NCBI GenBank assembly: GCA_030770535.1 | Contig: JASVEC010000009.1 | Location: 1,178,001 to 1,242,000 of the forward strand | Length of the DNA: 64,000 bases | Direction of reading: 5' to 3' | Source of the DNA: Batkoa obscura | Taxonomy: Eukaryota; Entomophthoromycota; Entomophthoromycetes; Entomophthorales; Batkoaceae | In this document: one piece after another, positions 1 to 18,145 of the stretch | Position numbering within the stretch: position 1 is the first letter of the stretch | Layout of the letters: each line of letters opens with the position of its first letter | Made by a program: the position numbers and the translations under genes | The notes under the pieces: generated by a model | Told to the model about the DNA's origin: nothing | Seen by the model: the letters and a program-made list of their open reading frames with translations, nothing else | Database searches by the model: none

Positions 1-110
1 TGAGGACATGTTTTTTTGTTTAAGAATTTTACTAGTAATTTTTCCACTCAAATAGTGCTTTAAAAATGGAAAAAGGGATGAAACTAAAGAAAAAAACCCT
101 ATATAGGTTA
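1..110 (-). mobile_element. MITE family A, copy 1 (cut by window start)
   Basis: About 105-bp non-autonomous element, here without its outermost left bases. It shares the internal run TTTAAGAATTTTACTA, a 'TTTTTCCACTCAAATA' block and a 'TGGAAAAAG' block with twelve other copies in this window. The full copies end in TATGGGGATG at one side and CAYCCCCATA at the other, so they look like Tc1/mariner-type MITEs using a TA target. No transposase is encoded. The strand given for all copies is arbitrary: '-' means the TTTAAGAATTTTACTA motif reads on the + strand of the window. Confidence 0.75.
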
Positions 111-672
111 TAAAAAGATACACGTTTATTATAAAATTTAGCCAATGACTAGTAACAATAATTTTCTAAACAGATTGAAAATTTTATATTATCTAAAATT
201 ATTAAATTTTCAGTTTTTTAATTTTTTGAATATTTTTTACTCTTAATGTTAATTAATATAAAGTCCTGATTAGTGTTTAATTAAGCGAACATTATTTTTA
301 AAAATATTTATTATTTCATAAAAGTAATTATTAATATTAGTTTTGCTTGTTATCTCCAATAATTACTCTAAAATTATGAAAACCTACTTTTATCTCAATC
401 TTATTGTCTTACCCAGCCTTCTGTGTCACTATAATACTGATCTTTTTTTGCTATATTTATATTAAGAATCACAACCTTTACGGATAAATAGATTTTTAAA
501 AAGAAATATTAAATAAAGAACTAACAAATACTTTATACGATTATCTATATTTATAACAGTTTATAGAAATCAAAACATTAAAAATATATATTTCATTTAT
601 AAAACTTTATTAAATGAAAATAGTTGATTTATACACTTATAAACCAAACTAAAGAAACCACTATTATAGTCC
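111..672. other. AT-rich intergenic region
   Basis: Downstream (3') flank of the calcium ATPase gene. Very AT-rich; I see no gene, RNA or repeat beyond the MITE at its left edge. Confidence 0.6.
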
Positions 673-4018
<3,346 letters not shown>

Positions 4019-5402
4019 AGCTTAATTCTTTAAAATAAATATCAATTTTAAAGCACAAAACAGAAAAATAAAATTTTTAATTAAAAGGTTTTTCTTTTCA
4101 TTTAGATTGCTTGGTTTTATATCTTCTTTTCTAACTTGTTTTTATTACCAAGCATCAAATCTATCAATTTTCTTGCTACTTTATAGGTTAAATCCTTTGT
4201 CAGTCACGTTATTTACATCATCAGTTGTAAATGCTTAAAATATACCCCTACGTTATTTTAAGTGAATTACTATTAGTAATGGATATGCTACTGTGGCTAT
4301 TTTAATTGGATCAGAATACATTTGAGAGTGTTATAATGCTCCTATTAAAATAAGTTAAATGTAAATTTTCATACATAATTTGATGGCTTCATAAATTAAA
4401 TGTTGCTATTTGATTAACACAGTTTTGATTAAATAGCAATATTTAATTTATAAAACCATCAAATCACATAAAAACTCACATTCAAATTACAAGGTTATTA
4501 TTACATAACAGCTATAGTGAGAAAAGAATTCCAACTAGCGAAGGAATTTTATCAATAATTTTAAAATTGAGCAGATTAGAAATATTATTAAGTCATTCGA
4601 AATGTTTCAGTATAAATTCATAGATATTAGAAAATGGTTAATTATAGGTTGCAGCATCACTAAAGAATTTAGATTAAAATATTCATTTTTTGGGTTTAAG
4701 GAAAGTTTACTGTTACAACCAAAAATTGATAGTTTTTTATGTGCATGAATTTTTACTGAACATTTTGAACGATCTAATACTATAAGTTTGAAATTTTGCT
4801 CACTTTGTTTAAAATTATTATCAAAACTATAGTTTATTTAAATTGTTTTCTTACTATAGCCATGGTATGATAAAAATCTGTATTTTAGTAGTACTATAAC
4901 TAATAAATTGTAAGAAAGTCATACTAGGTTGCATCTTAAATATTGGCACTATATTAATATACAGTTATAACTAACTATAATTATAAATAATAAGCCAAAA
5001 AACATCAATTATTGAATACCACTTTTAATAATGAAAATATAATATTTAATAGAAATAAATGTAAATCTGGTTTATAAAGAATTTTGTTATAAAGCAATAA
5101 TCTTAAAAACATTTTTATCATGAATTTAAAAGCAATAAATATAGAAAACAAAGGATTCAGAATATTTCTACAGCTTCAAAAGCCAAATAGTTATAACTAG
5201 GATAAAATGTTTGTATCTAAAATATATCTTTAACTTGTACAATAATTAGCAAAACGAAGCTATGTCAGATATGTAAAATATAAAATATTTTTAAATTAAA
5301 ATTTCAATCTTGAATAAATTTTTATCACATAACAAATAAATCATGAAAACACCTAATAAAACCATATCACTTAGTTTAAAAACATTTGCGGATTGTTTAT
5401 TC
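4019..5402. other. gene-free intergenic region with one hairpin
   Basis: AT-rich spacer between the ATPase start and the lipase stop. It holds the long inverted repeat listed separately at 4358-4485. I see no open frame of coding character and no RNA gene. Confidence 0.6.
4358..4485. repeat. long hairpin / foldback element
   Basis: Near-perfect inverted repeat. The inner arms are 39 nt each (4379-4417 and 4425-4463) around a 7-nt loop, with 34 of 39 positions matching; all five differences are transitions. The similarity continues more weakly outward to about 4358 and 4485. No coding capacity. Best read as a palindromic foldback MITE; a cis-regulatory hairpin is possible but it lies over 900 bp from the nearest gene end. 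Confidence 0.7.
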
Positions 5403-6455
5403 TTAACAGTATGGAGGTAAAGGTAGTAACCCGTTTAAAGGTAATAAATGCATAGCTACCGATACTGGGAAATTTTCTTTATAACCACAGTTTGGATCTT
5501 CGTCATACTCTTGACTACATTCAATCAACTCAGTTCTACCTAACCCAATATATCTTTCATGAATCTCTGGTGCTGCATGAACATAGCCTCCGGACCTTGG
5601 TGGAAGGTGAGGAATAACATCATTTCTATTAGAGTATCTGGTTATTGGTACATCTAACTCTGCAATAAATTGGGCAAATGCTTCATTCCCTGGACGAGGA
5701 GAAGCATAGGCGTATGCTTCAATCTTTCTTTGATCATTTTTTGATCTAAGAAGAGAAACCCAATCTGGAAGCGAAATTGTTGCAGTTGAGGCTCCTAAAC
5801 TATAGCCAGTTATATGTAATGTAAAATCTTTGTATTTAGGATTATCGAGCAATTCGATAACTGCATTGCGTACAGAAAAGTAATTGGAAAGATAATTAGA
5901 ATAGAACCCATGGTGTACTTTTACACCTTGTTTTGCAGATGGTAAATCGATCATAGGATATTCAAAATTAGTAACCCAGTTTTGAGCGGTTAAGGAGGCA
6001 CGGTAAGAAACAAGAATTAATTTATCTTGCTCATCAGTAGCAACAGTTACTAATGAATCGAAGTCATCGTTTTGAAATATTTTGATATTTGTGAAAGTTT
6101 TTTTGCAAAGACATTCCTGATTAAGAATTTTTTCTGCTGGGCATACAGAAATTAATGAGCGAGCCAAATTTTTACGAACGTCTTCAATAGTACCACGCTT
6201 AACGTTTCTTGGTGAAGCTAATTTCTTTGGTGGCAGTTTTACAAATAATTTGTACAAATCTTGGATAATAGAAGGCAGAAATAAATCTTTTAAAAACTTA
6301 GCTATATCATCCTTTAAAAAGTTACTGTCCTTAACTGAAAGAGAGCGTGTATCAGCAACTACTGAAGATAACGATTCATTTTCAGTAATGTTTTTGTATG
6401 AAGCAACAGTGGACACACCTAAAACAAATGTGAATAATTTAGCGATTTTTACCAT
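5403..6455 (-). CDS. secreted class 3 lipase (Rhizomucor lipase type)
   Basis: Predicted secreted triacylglycerol lipase, 350 aa, single exon. Residues 1-19 form a signal peptide (basic start, hydrophobic core, VAS end). A Lys-Arg at about 86-87 could be a Kex2-type propeptide site. The nucleophile elbow is GYSLGAS with Ser219. Asp279 lies in NRNDVIPHLPP, and His336 near the C-terminus sits where class 3 lipases carry the catalytic His. The ASPRPGNEAFAQF segment matches the conserved strand-helix after the elbow, and two Cys near 313 and 323 plus the C-terminal Cys fit the disulfides of secreted fungal lipases. The start ATG is followed at once by the signal peptide. The gene stands alone between AT-rich spacers. 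Substrate range cannot be told from sequence. Confidence 0.9.
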   Translation of the reverse strand: MVKIAKLFTFVLGVSTVASYKNITENESLSSVVADTRSLSVKDSNFLKDDIAKFLKDLFLPSIIQDLYKLFVKLPPKKLASPRNVKRGTIEDVRKNLARSLISVCPAEKILNQECLCKKTFTNIKIFQNDDFDSLVTVATDEQDKLILVSYRASLTAQNWVTNFEYPMIDLPSAKQGVKVHHGFYSNYLSNYFSVRNAVIELLDNPKYKDFTLHITGYSLGASTATISLPDWVSLLRSKNDQRKIEAYAYASPRPGNEAFAQFIAELDVPITRYSNRNDVIPHLPPRSGGYVHAAPEIHERYIGLGRTELIECSQEYDEDPNCGYKENFPVSVAMHLLPLNGLLPLPPYC

Positions 6456-6870
6456 TATAATTTGTTTTTAAAAGTAGATTTGGCCTATTGTTATGTTTAT
6501 ATACTTCTGAGGATTTTTAATAAACAGTAGTAATGGTTCCTATTCTATAATACAGTATAATGACATAGATCTGATAAATCCCGTGACTACTGTGTTACTT
6601 TTTTATTAGGAATTATAGCTAAAATAACAATTTTAATTATATTCAAAATTAATTAGAGCGATTAAATCAGGGATGTGAACAAATTCAGCTGTCGAATTTT
6701 GTGGGAACTTCTTTTGAGTTACAAAGGTGGGAAATTAAGTTCCTCAATACAATAGGGGGAAAAAGGGATAAATGAAAGCCCATTAGATAACTTATAGTAT
6801 AGCCTTACTAAAGCTATAAAAAATATCAAAATACGACTTTATTCAATGTCCTATTAAAAGAGTAGAAAAA

Positions 6871-6975
6871 GATATGGGGATGTACTTTGTTTAAGAATTT
6901 TACCAACAATTTTTCCACTCAATAGATAGCACTTAAAAGACGGAAAAAGTGATGAGACTGAAAAAAACGCCATAA
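6871..6975 (-). mobile_element. MITE family A, copy 2
   Basis: Begins GATATGGGGATG and carries the shared TTTAAGAATTTTACCAACA and TTTTTCCACTCAA blocks; the right end has lost the CCCC motif (AACGCCATAA). Diverged copy between the lipase and DJ-1 genes. Confidence 0.8.
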
Positions 6976-7105
6976 AAGCAATAGATCAAATGATAGAAGA
7001 TTTAATTTAACGTTAAATAATAGTCTATTTGGAATTATTTATAATTAAATAGAAAAATGTATCAATTGCTAATTTATTTTAAAATTTTATTGATATGATA
7101 TAAAT

Positions 7106-7831
7106 TTAAGAATCAAATGCCTTAACAGCAGCGATTGCAGTAGATTGAGCACTTGCAGGATTAGCTCCAGTAACTATTTTACCATCAGTAATATTGAAAT
7201 CAGCAAATGGAGTAGGAGGAGCGACATAGGTAGCATTGACACTAGCAGCACCATCTTCAATAGTTGGAACGTTAGCTTTCTTAATTGCATCCAATAAGTT
7301 TAATACAACTTCACCTTCAGTAGTAAATCCAGTGACTTTTTTTCCTGAAATGATTGGTTTTCCGTTCTTATCTTTAATTCCAGGAAGAATAGCTGGTCCA
7401 TGACAAACAGCTGAAACTACACCACCTCGAGCATATACATCTTCTGCGATTTCTTGTAAACCACGAGCCTTAGGGTAATCCCATAAAGTAGCATGTCCAG
7501 CAGAAGCAAAGAATAGACCATATTGAGATTTGTCTAAATCAGAGGCTTTATGGAGATGCTTGTTAAGCTTAACATTAAAGGGATGATTAGGATCATTATA
7601 AATTTTAAGGTCATCTCCGCTTAAAAAGTCTTTATCTAAAGAATGCTCATCTATTCCATAGGTTCCAGTTTCAGAAGCTAGATCTACTTCAAAACCAGCT
7701 TTGACTAATTCTTCGTAAGGATGTAAAGCTTCAGTATAAAATAACCCAGTTTTACCACCATCTTCATATAGTTCAATGTTGCAACTGGTAATTGCAATGA
7801 TAGCTTTTCTTGGTAGTTGTGAAGAAGACAT
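7106..7831 (-). CDS. DJ-1/PfpI family protein, Hsp31-like (putative glyoxalase III / protein repair)
   Basis: 241 aa, single exon, class I glutamine-amidotransferase-like fold. The nucleophile elbow is AVCHGP with Cys143 followed by His144. Glu34, in the segment GLFYTEALHPY, corresponds to the acidic partner of the reactive Cys in yeast Hsp31. The motif FFASAGHATLWDYP and the C-terminal TGANPASA are typical of the Hsp31 subgroup rather than of human DJ-1. Family members convert methylglyoxal to lactate without glutathione and protect against oxidative and carbonyl stress; which activity applies here is inference. Codon use is slightly richer in G+C than its surroundings, consistent with fair expression. 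It is flanked by MITEs on both sides but is itself intact. Confidence 0.92.
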   Translation of the reverse strand: MSSSQLPRKAIIAITSCNIELYEDGGKTGLFYTEALHPYEELVKAGFEVDLASETGTYGIDEHSLDKDFLSGDDLKIYNDPNHPFNVKLNKHLHKASDLDKSQYGLFFASAGHATLWDYPKARGLQEIAEDVYARGGVVSAVCHGPAILPGIKDKNGKPIISGKKVTGFTTEGEVVLNLLDAIKKANVPTIEDGAASVNATYVAPPTPFADFNITDGKIVTGANPASAQSTAIAAVKAFDS

Positions 7832-8343
7832 GTTGGAAATCGATGTTTGTAAGTTTAATATAAAAATAAGCTTGAATTGTTTTTATTTTGTACAATTTTT
7901 CTTGGTCTTTATACTTTTAAAATTACGTAAGCTTGACTATATTGAAAGTTGATCACTAATAAATTTTATAAATTTGAATTTCAACTTTGACGTAATATAA
8001 AAACCAAGCTCTAGTATTTCATAAATATTAAATTATGCAATTTAATACAAATTTTTAGTCAATTGACTATCCGTTTGTATCATAGTTAAAATAAACAATA
8101 AAGTGCATACAATAACTAGTTAGATTCTTAAAACTAGATTAAGAATCAATAATAGTTTTGATATGTATTTGCTATATTTCTATATTATTTGATAAAATGA
8201 AATAACATTATTTATTAAAGGAGAATTTTCTCTAAAATTATATAATTTTAAATAATTATTTCAAGCCTAACTTTCCACTCAGAAATAGGAACTTAATGTT
8301 AAATAGTTTTTTAATGTTAGCAATAGAGTTATAAAAACATAAA

Positions 8344-8449
8344 GATATGGTGATGTATTTTTTTATTTAAAAAATTTACTAATGACCTTTCCACTCAAAT
8401 GGCGATTAAAAATAGAAAAAGTGATGAAACCGAAAAAACACTCATACAT
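8344..8449 (-). mobile_element. MITE family A, copy 3
   Basis: Starts GATATGGTGATG and ends ACACTCATA. It has the CCTTTCCACTCAAATGGCG and GAAAAAGTGATGAAACC blocks. Moderately diverged. Confidence 0.8.
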
Positions 8450-8657
8450 ATACTACTTTCAGAGATTATAATAAAACGACAATTAAACTAACTTTCTAAT
8501 TGATATCTTATAATATATTTTAAACAAGCTTTCTATTTCTTATTGTCATTCATTGTGCCTCATTTTAAGTCTCTTTACTATTTTACTTAAAAGATTAGTA
8601 GACACTATTGGTTGAAAGTAAGTATTTAGTAAAAAGCAAAAGCTATTTAACATTGTA

Positions 8658-8763
8658 ATATGGGGATGTATTTTTTTGTTTAGGAAATTTACTAATATGT
8701 TTTCCGCCCAAATAGCACTTAAAAATGGAAAAAGTAATGAAACCAAAAAACATCCTCATATAT
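8658..8763 (-). mobile_element. MITE family A, copy 4
   Basis: Starts ATATGGGGATGTATTTTTTT and ends CATCCTCATATA, about 106 bp, only 208 bp from copy 3. Both termini are well kept. Confidence 0.85.
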
Positions 8764-9696
8764 GCTCTTATCGTAGTAGATTTGTCTAAAATAGTAAAAA
8801 GCTTATGTAAAGACTGAAGACTCAATAATTAATGGTAGAATATTTGATCTCAGTTGATTTTTTACATTTTTAAAAAATACGTAAACACATGCATATTTGA
8901 ATTCATCTTGAAATCTTCTATATAATTTTTAAAAGCACACCTCTTATTCATAAATATTATATTAATGAATTAAATGCCAATAATGAATTTAGGCTTAGTA
9001 CAACTCAAAAATTTAATAAACAGTTTAGTTTTAATATTATTATTTCTAAATTAATTAATAAGAATTATAAAATCATTTTTAGAAATATCACCTTTTTCGG
9101 TGTACAGCTAACTCTACTTGATTTTAAACTGTTTAGTCATATTTTTTACACTATTAAATTATATTAAATGTAGAACTAGACATTTTCAATTTTATATTTG
9201 CTAACTTTAACCATAGCAACTTCTGTTTTTGTTTTCAACATATAAGATTGAGGGTGTCCGATTATACACTTAATATAGTTTATTAGTACCCAATTATATA
9301 AGTATTTTTCAAAAATTCTTGAATATTTTTTAAGCAGTATTGTACAACAATGTGTAGGTGTCGAATATGAGAATAAGCTCTGAAACTAACGCCAAGTTTA
9401 GAAAATTCCGTTAAGTTGTTTGCATACAGTTTTATACATTCTGATGTATGTGGAATCGTTTTATCAATACTCAAAAACATTCAGAAACTTGAAAAACTCA
9501 TATACGGCAATGAAACTTTAGTTAAATTTCACTGAAATTTTTATTACTATGCATATTTATAGATTAATACTTAAACTCTTATTTTAAAATGTGCAGCTAC
9601 TCACCACACATTTATACTTGAGTAGCTGTAAGTGTATTACACCACTTATATAAAATTTGCCTTTTTCTTGGCAACTTACAGCCATTCAAGCTCAAC
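8764..9696. other. gene-free AT-rich region
   Basis: No supported gene. A 65-codon open frame at 9283-9480 on the - strand lacks any recognisable domain or neighbouring exon and is not called. Confidence 0.5.
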
Positions 9697-9798
9697 ATAT
9701 GGGGATATATTTCTGTATTTAAGAATTTTACTAACAATTTTTCTGCTCAAATAGCGCATAAAAAATGGAAAAAGTGATGAAACCAAAAACCTCATATA
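9697..9798 (-). mobile_element. MITE family A, copy 5
   Basis: Starts ATATGGGGATAT and ends CCTCATATA, with the TTTAAGAATTTTACTAACA block. Lies about 90 bp left of the unrelated inverted-repeat element at 9891-10048. Confidence 0.82.
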
Positions 9799-9890
9799 CT
9801 GTATAGCAATGATTGTTGTAAGTAATAATTTACATTGTTTCTCTGATATTAGGTATGTAATTATATGTGTTTTTTTATGTGGTTTTAACA

Positions 9891-10048
9891 CAGTATAGCC
9901 ATCCCAGTATGGAGTAACGCTAAACAGATTTACAGAAATAAGATGCTCAACTATTAAATTAGAACTTTAACCCTGCTTAAAATGATAGTTGGGCATTTTA
10001 TTTCCATAAAATCTTACTATGCAATTCCAGCCTAGAATTGCTATACTG
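9891..10048. mobile_element. mariner-like MITE with ~65-bp terminal inverted repeats
   Basis: The two ends, beginning CAGTATAGCC on the left and, on the opposite strand, CAGTATAGCAATT on the right, stay alignable for about 65 bp inward to an AACTAT/ATAGTT pair, leaving only a short centre. The right end is followed directly by TA; the left is preceded by CA. CAGT termini with TA targets are typical of Tc1/mariner elements. No transposase. Single copy here. Confidence 0.7.
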
Positions 10049-10276
10049 TACTAATACCGCATAAAAAATCTGAACATATTACCTACCCAACATAACGTTT
10101 ACACCAAATTTTTATTTTTAAATGAATAGCTGGTCAACACAATTAAATTTAACAGTTGTGCCTTGTACTTCTATTTAATAAAGCACCACTCTTGGCTAAA
10201 AAATTTCAAAGCTTAACATAAATTTTTAACAAGATAACCGTAAATTCTGAAGTGTTTATTAAATTTATCAATTTAA

Positions 10277-10384
10277 GATATGGAGGTGTTTTTTTTGGCT
10301 TCATTATTTTTTCCATCTTTTAAGCACTATTTCAGCGGAAAGATTGTTAGTAAAATTCTTAAACACAAAAATACATCCCCATAT
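10277..10384 (+). mobile_element. MITE family A, copy 6 (opposite orientation)
   Basis: Reads GATATGGAGGTGTTTTTTTT...ATACATCCCCATAT, the reverse orientation of copies 1-5. Contains TTTCAGCGGAAAGATTG and GTAAAATTCTTAAACA. It lies 26 bp before the AAAAAT microsatellite. Confidence 0.85.
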
Positions 10385-10410
10385 CTACCCAACCTTTTAA
10401 AAGGTTACCT

Positions 10411-10495
10411 TAAAAATAAAAATAAAAATAAAAATAAAAATAAAAATAAAAATAAAAATAAAAATAAAAATAAAAATAAAAATAAAAATAAAAAT
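10411..10495. repeat. hexanucleotide microsatellite (TAAAAA)n
   Basis: About fourteen uninterrupted copies of TAAAAA (85 bp). It is preceded by a perfect 16-bp palindrome, AACCTTTTAAAAGGTT, at 10391-10406. It opens a run of Lys-Asn codons on the + strand that is not a gene. Confidence 0.97.
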
Positions 10496-10988
10496 CAATT
10501 ATTAAAAAGGATCTACAGTTTACATTTAAAATATAAAACTAAATCAAATTAGCAAATAAATATCTTTATTATTAAAGCAAATAGTGGCTTATGAAAACAT
10601 ATATAGATTATCTTAAACAAGCTATTTATTTAAAAGTAAGTAAAGTTAAAAACCTGGTTATATTTTATATCATTGAAAAAGCAATAAAGCAACTAAGTGT
10701 TTTTCTAACAAAATAAATCAACCTATCAAACGCATATGTCGTATATTTACATCATGGTCAATAGTAGCTTTTAACCAGTGAAGCTATAAATTCATTAATT
10801 AAATCAATTAATGACTAAATATCAACTATTGACTATGAAATATATACTGAAGTTATTAGCATGGAAATTAACCTTAAGCGCCTTTTTCAAAAAGTTGGAG
10901 ATGCTTGAGGGATAAATAGTTTGAGCTTGGTTATGTTTAAAATGAATGCATCCAAGATTAATTTCCTATGAAAGATTACAAATATTAG

Positions 10989-11255
10989 GTTTTCCATATA
11001 TCCTGTCGCGAAAAGAGAAGAATTTTACTAATTTTTAAGGTTAAGGTAATAGCTTGCGACAGTAAAAACTACTTTTTACAATGTTGCTACTGTTTCCGAA
11101 AAAAAATATGAATAAGATTAATTCTATACCACGAAAAATTGATTTTAGATGAAGATTAGCTCCTTATTAAAAAACTTAAGAATTGAATTTACTGTTTTAG
11201 CCAAACCACTACTTTTTATATAGTTGAATTTTTGCGACAGGACATATGGGAAAAC
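10989..11255. mobile_element. MITE family B with TATCCTGTCGC termini
   Basis: 267-bp element bounded by inverted repeats of about 26 nt: left 10989-11015 (core TATCCTGTCGCGAAAA), right 11229-11255 (core TTTTTGCGACAGGACATA). A further GCGACAG lies inside at about 11055. A TA flanks the TRTCCTGTCGC core on each side. No coding capacity; only copy in the window. Confidence 0.72.
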
Positions 11256-11541
11256 TTAATAAAAAATAGTTGTTTATAAAAGTTTGTTCATAGTACTGTT
11301 TGTTTGATAAAAAATTGTCTAAAAAGTTTATATTTTGGTTTGAGCCTAATTTCTATTTTTTTAGATTTTGAAATTAAGTTAATAGTTTATTAATAATCTT
11401 TTATTTTATATTTTTAATAGTAGCTACTGACAGGCTTGTTAACATATTTAAAAATAAGCAGATAAATTTATTAAAATTTCAACGTATTCTTAACCCAAGT
11501 TTAATATAATTTTCATATTACTGTAATTCTTTATAAAATAT
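11256..11541. other. AT-rich spacer
   Basis: No gene or recognisable element seen between MITE family B and family A copy 7. Confidence 0.5.
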
Positions 11542-11647
11542 ATATGGGGATGTTTTTTTGGTTTCATACTTTTTCCATTTTTTACGCGGTATTTGAGCAG
11601 AAAAATTGTTAGTAAAATTCTTAAACAAAAAAATACATCCCCATGTA
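11542..11647 (+). mobile_element. MITE family A, copy 7
   Basis: Starts ATATGGGGATGTTTTTTTGG and ends ATACATCCCCATGTA. Both ends nearly match the family consensus, suggesting a fairly young copy. Confidence 0.88.
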
Positions 11648-11950
11648 TACATTGTCTGACGAATATTTACTATTATTTTTATTATTATTAAATTTTAACA
11701 AAATAGCTAAATTATTAAGTAAATATTGTATAATAATTTTAATCTGCTCATTAATTTTTTTTGTATTTTAAATAATATGTTGTAATATTAGTATTTTATT
11801 GTTATTGGTTATTTTTGAATAATCATATTAATTACTACTTATACTAAATCCAAAACTTTTATATTCACCAAAAGAATATACTGAAGCTATAGTTGGTAAT
11901 GATGCTATTTATTGGTTTTTATTTCCTGTTTCCTTTAAAATACTAACTTT

Positions 11951-12057
11951 ATATGGGGGTGTTTTTTTTGGCTTCATCATTTTTTCCATCTTTTAAGCGC
12001 TATTTCAGCGGAAAGATTGTTAGTAAAATTCTTAAATAAAAAATACATTCTCATATG
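11951..12057 (+). mobile_element. MITE family A, copy 8
   Basis: Starts ATATGGGGGTGTTTTTTTTG and ends ATACATTCTCATATG. It lies about 230 bp downstream of the ABC-transporter pseudogene's stop. Confidence 0.88.
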
Positions 12058-12285
12058 GAAACACCTAATATGATGATTCTGTAATATATAATTTATTTAA
12101 ATAAGCGTTAATATAATATTACTATAGATATTTACTTAACGTTTAAAATCAAATTTTTCATAATTTTCTATTATCTATTTTAAATAATATTATTAAAGTC
12201 ATTCTAAAATAAAGCTTCGTGTCATATACTATTAAATAAAAGGGATATATTATAATTTTATTATCACTTGTAAACATAGTTAAAT

Positions 12286-17270
<4,985 letters not shown>

Positions 17271-17710
17271 ATTGAAACTATATAGCAAGCACAAATTCAC
17301 CTCTATACCAAAAATACTACATAACACCTCAAAACTTAAAGACACTTTGGTATAATGGGTAGGTGTAAAACTTCTTGAATTCATAATTGGAGCCTTTAGT
17401 TGCGCAGTATGTAAAAACGTGTAAAACAAATTACTGGATAAGGCTATTCTTAAGCACTATTATTCATAGCTATTTAAATCTGAGGATATATATTCTAATA
17501 AAATCAGGTTGTTCAAAAGAAGCTATTTTCCATAGTTACAATATGATTTAAATTTAACCGGATCTCAAATAATTGCCTAAAAAAATAAAAATTCGTTTTA
17601 ATATTTTACTATTTCTTATACAACACAAATTTTAAATTATCAGGTAAACTTTTAAACACAAAAGCATGCTTATATTTGATATCAAATTAAAATATATAAA
17701 TAATAAAAAG
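17271..17710. other. intergenic region upstream of ABC pseudogene
   Basis: Presumably the old promoter and 5' exon area of the ABCC gene. No intact gene seen. Confidence 0.45.
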
Positions 17711-17814
17711 ATATGGGGATGTATTTTTTTGTTTAAGAATTTTACTAGCAATTTTTCCACTCAAATAACGCTTAAAAAATGGAAAAAGTGATGAAACCAA
17801 AAAAACACCCCCGT
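17711..17814 (-). mobile_element. MITE family A, copy 9
   Basis: Starts ATATGGGGATGTATTTTTTT and ends AAAAACACCCCCGT. Contains CTCAAATAACGCTTAAAAAA and TGGAAAAAGTGATGAAACC, close to consensus. Confidence 0.88.
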
Positions 17815-17944
17815 TTCTTTTTTTGAAGGGTTTAATTAAGTACCAAAAGCTCCAAAATTTTGAATTTTTCAAACAAAACCAATAGCGGCTTTTTCTATAA
17901 AGAAAATGCCTCTAATAAAACTACAAATTTTCCATATTTCTAGG

Positions 17945-18050
17945 ATATGGGGATGTATTTTTGTGTTTAAGAATTTCACTAACAATTTTCTACTCAAATA
18001 GCGCTTAAAAGATGGAAAAAGTAATGAAACCAAAAAAAACATCCTCATAT
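17945..18050 (-). mobile_element. MITE family A, copy 10
   Basis: Starts ATATGGGGATGTATTTTTGT and ends ACATCCTCATAT. It lies about 95 bp downstream of the Utp7 stop codon. Confidence 0.87.
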
Positions 18051-18145
18051 GATACTTAACACTTTTTAATAAATAAGTTATAAACATATAAAATTAATTT
18101 TATTTAATTTAAAATCTCTATAAAAATATATCTATAAAATAAGAA

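Noticed and set aside
9283-9480. 65-codon open frame on the - strand
   Set aside because: No recognisable domain, no neighbouring exons, AT-rich setting; chance frame is likely.
10280-10552. 90-codon + strand frame with a Lys-Asn repeat
   Set aside because: It is made of a MITE and the (TAAAAA)n microsatellite.
17340-17385. Possible inverted repeat CACCTCTATACC / GGTATAATGGGTAGGTG
   Set aside because: Arms are short and poorly matched with uneven spacing; not supported as an element.
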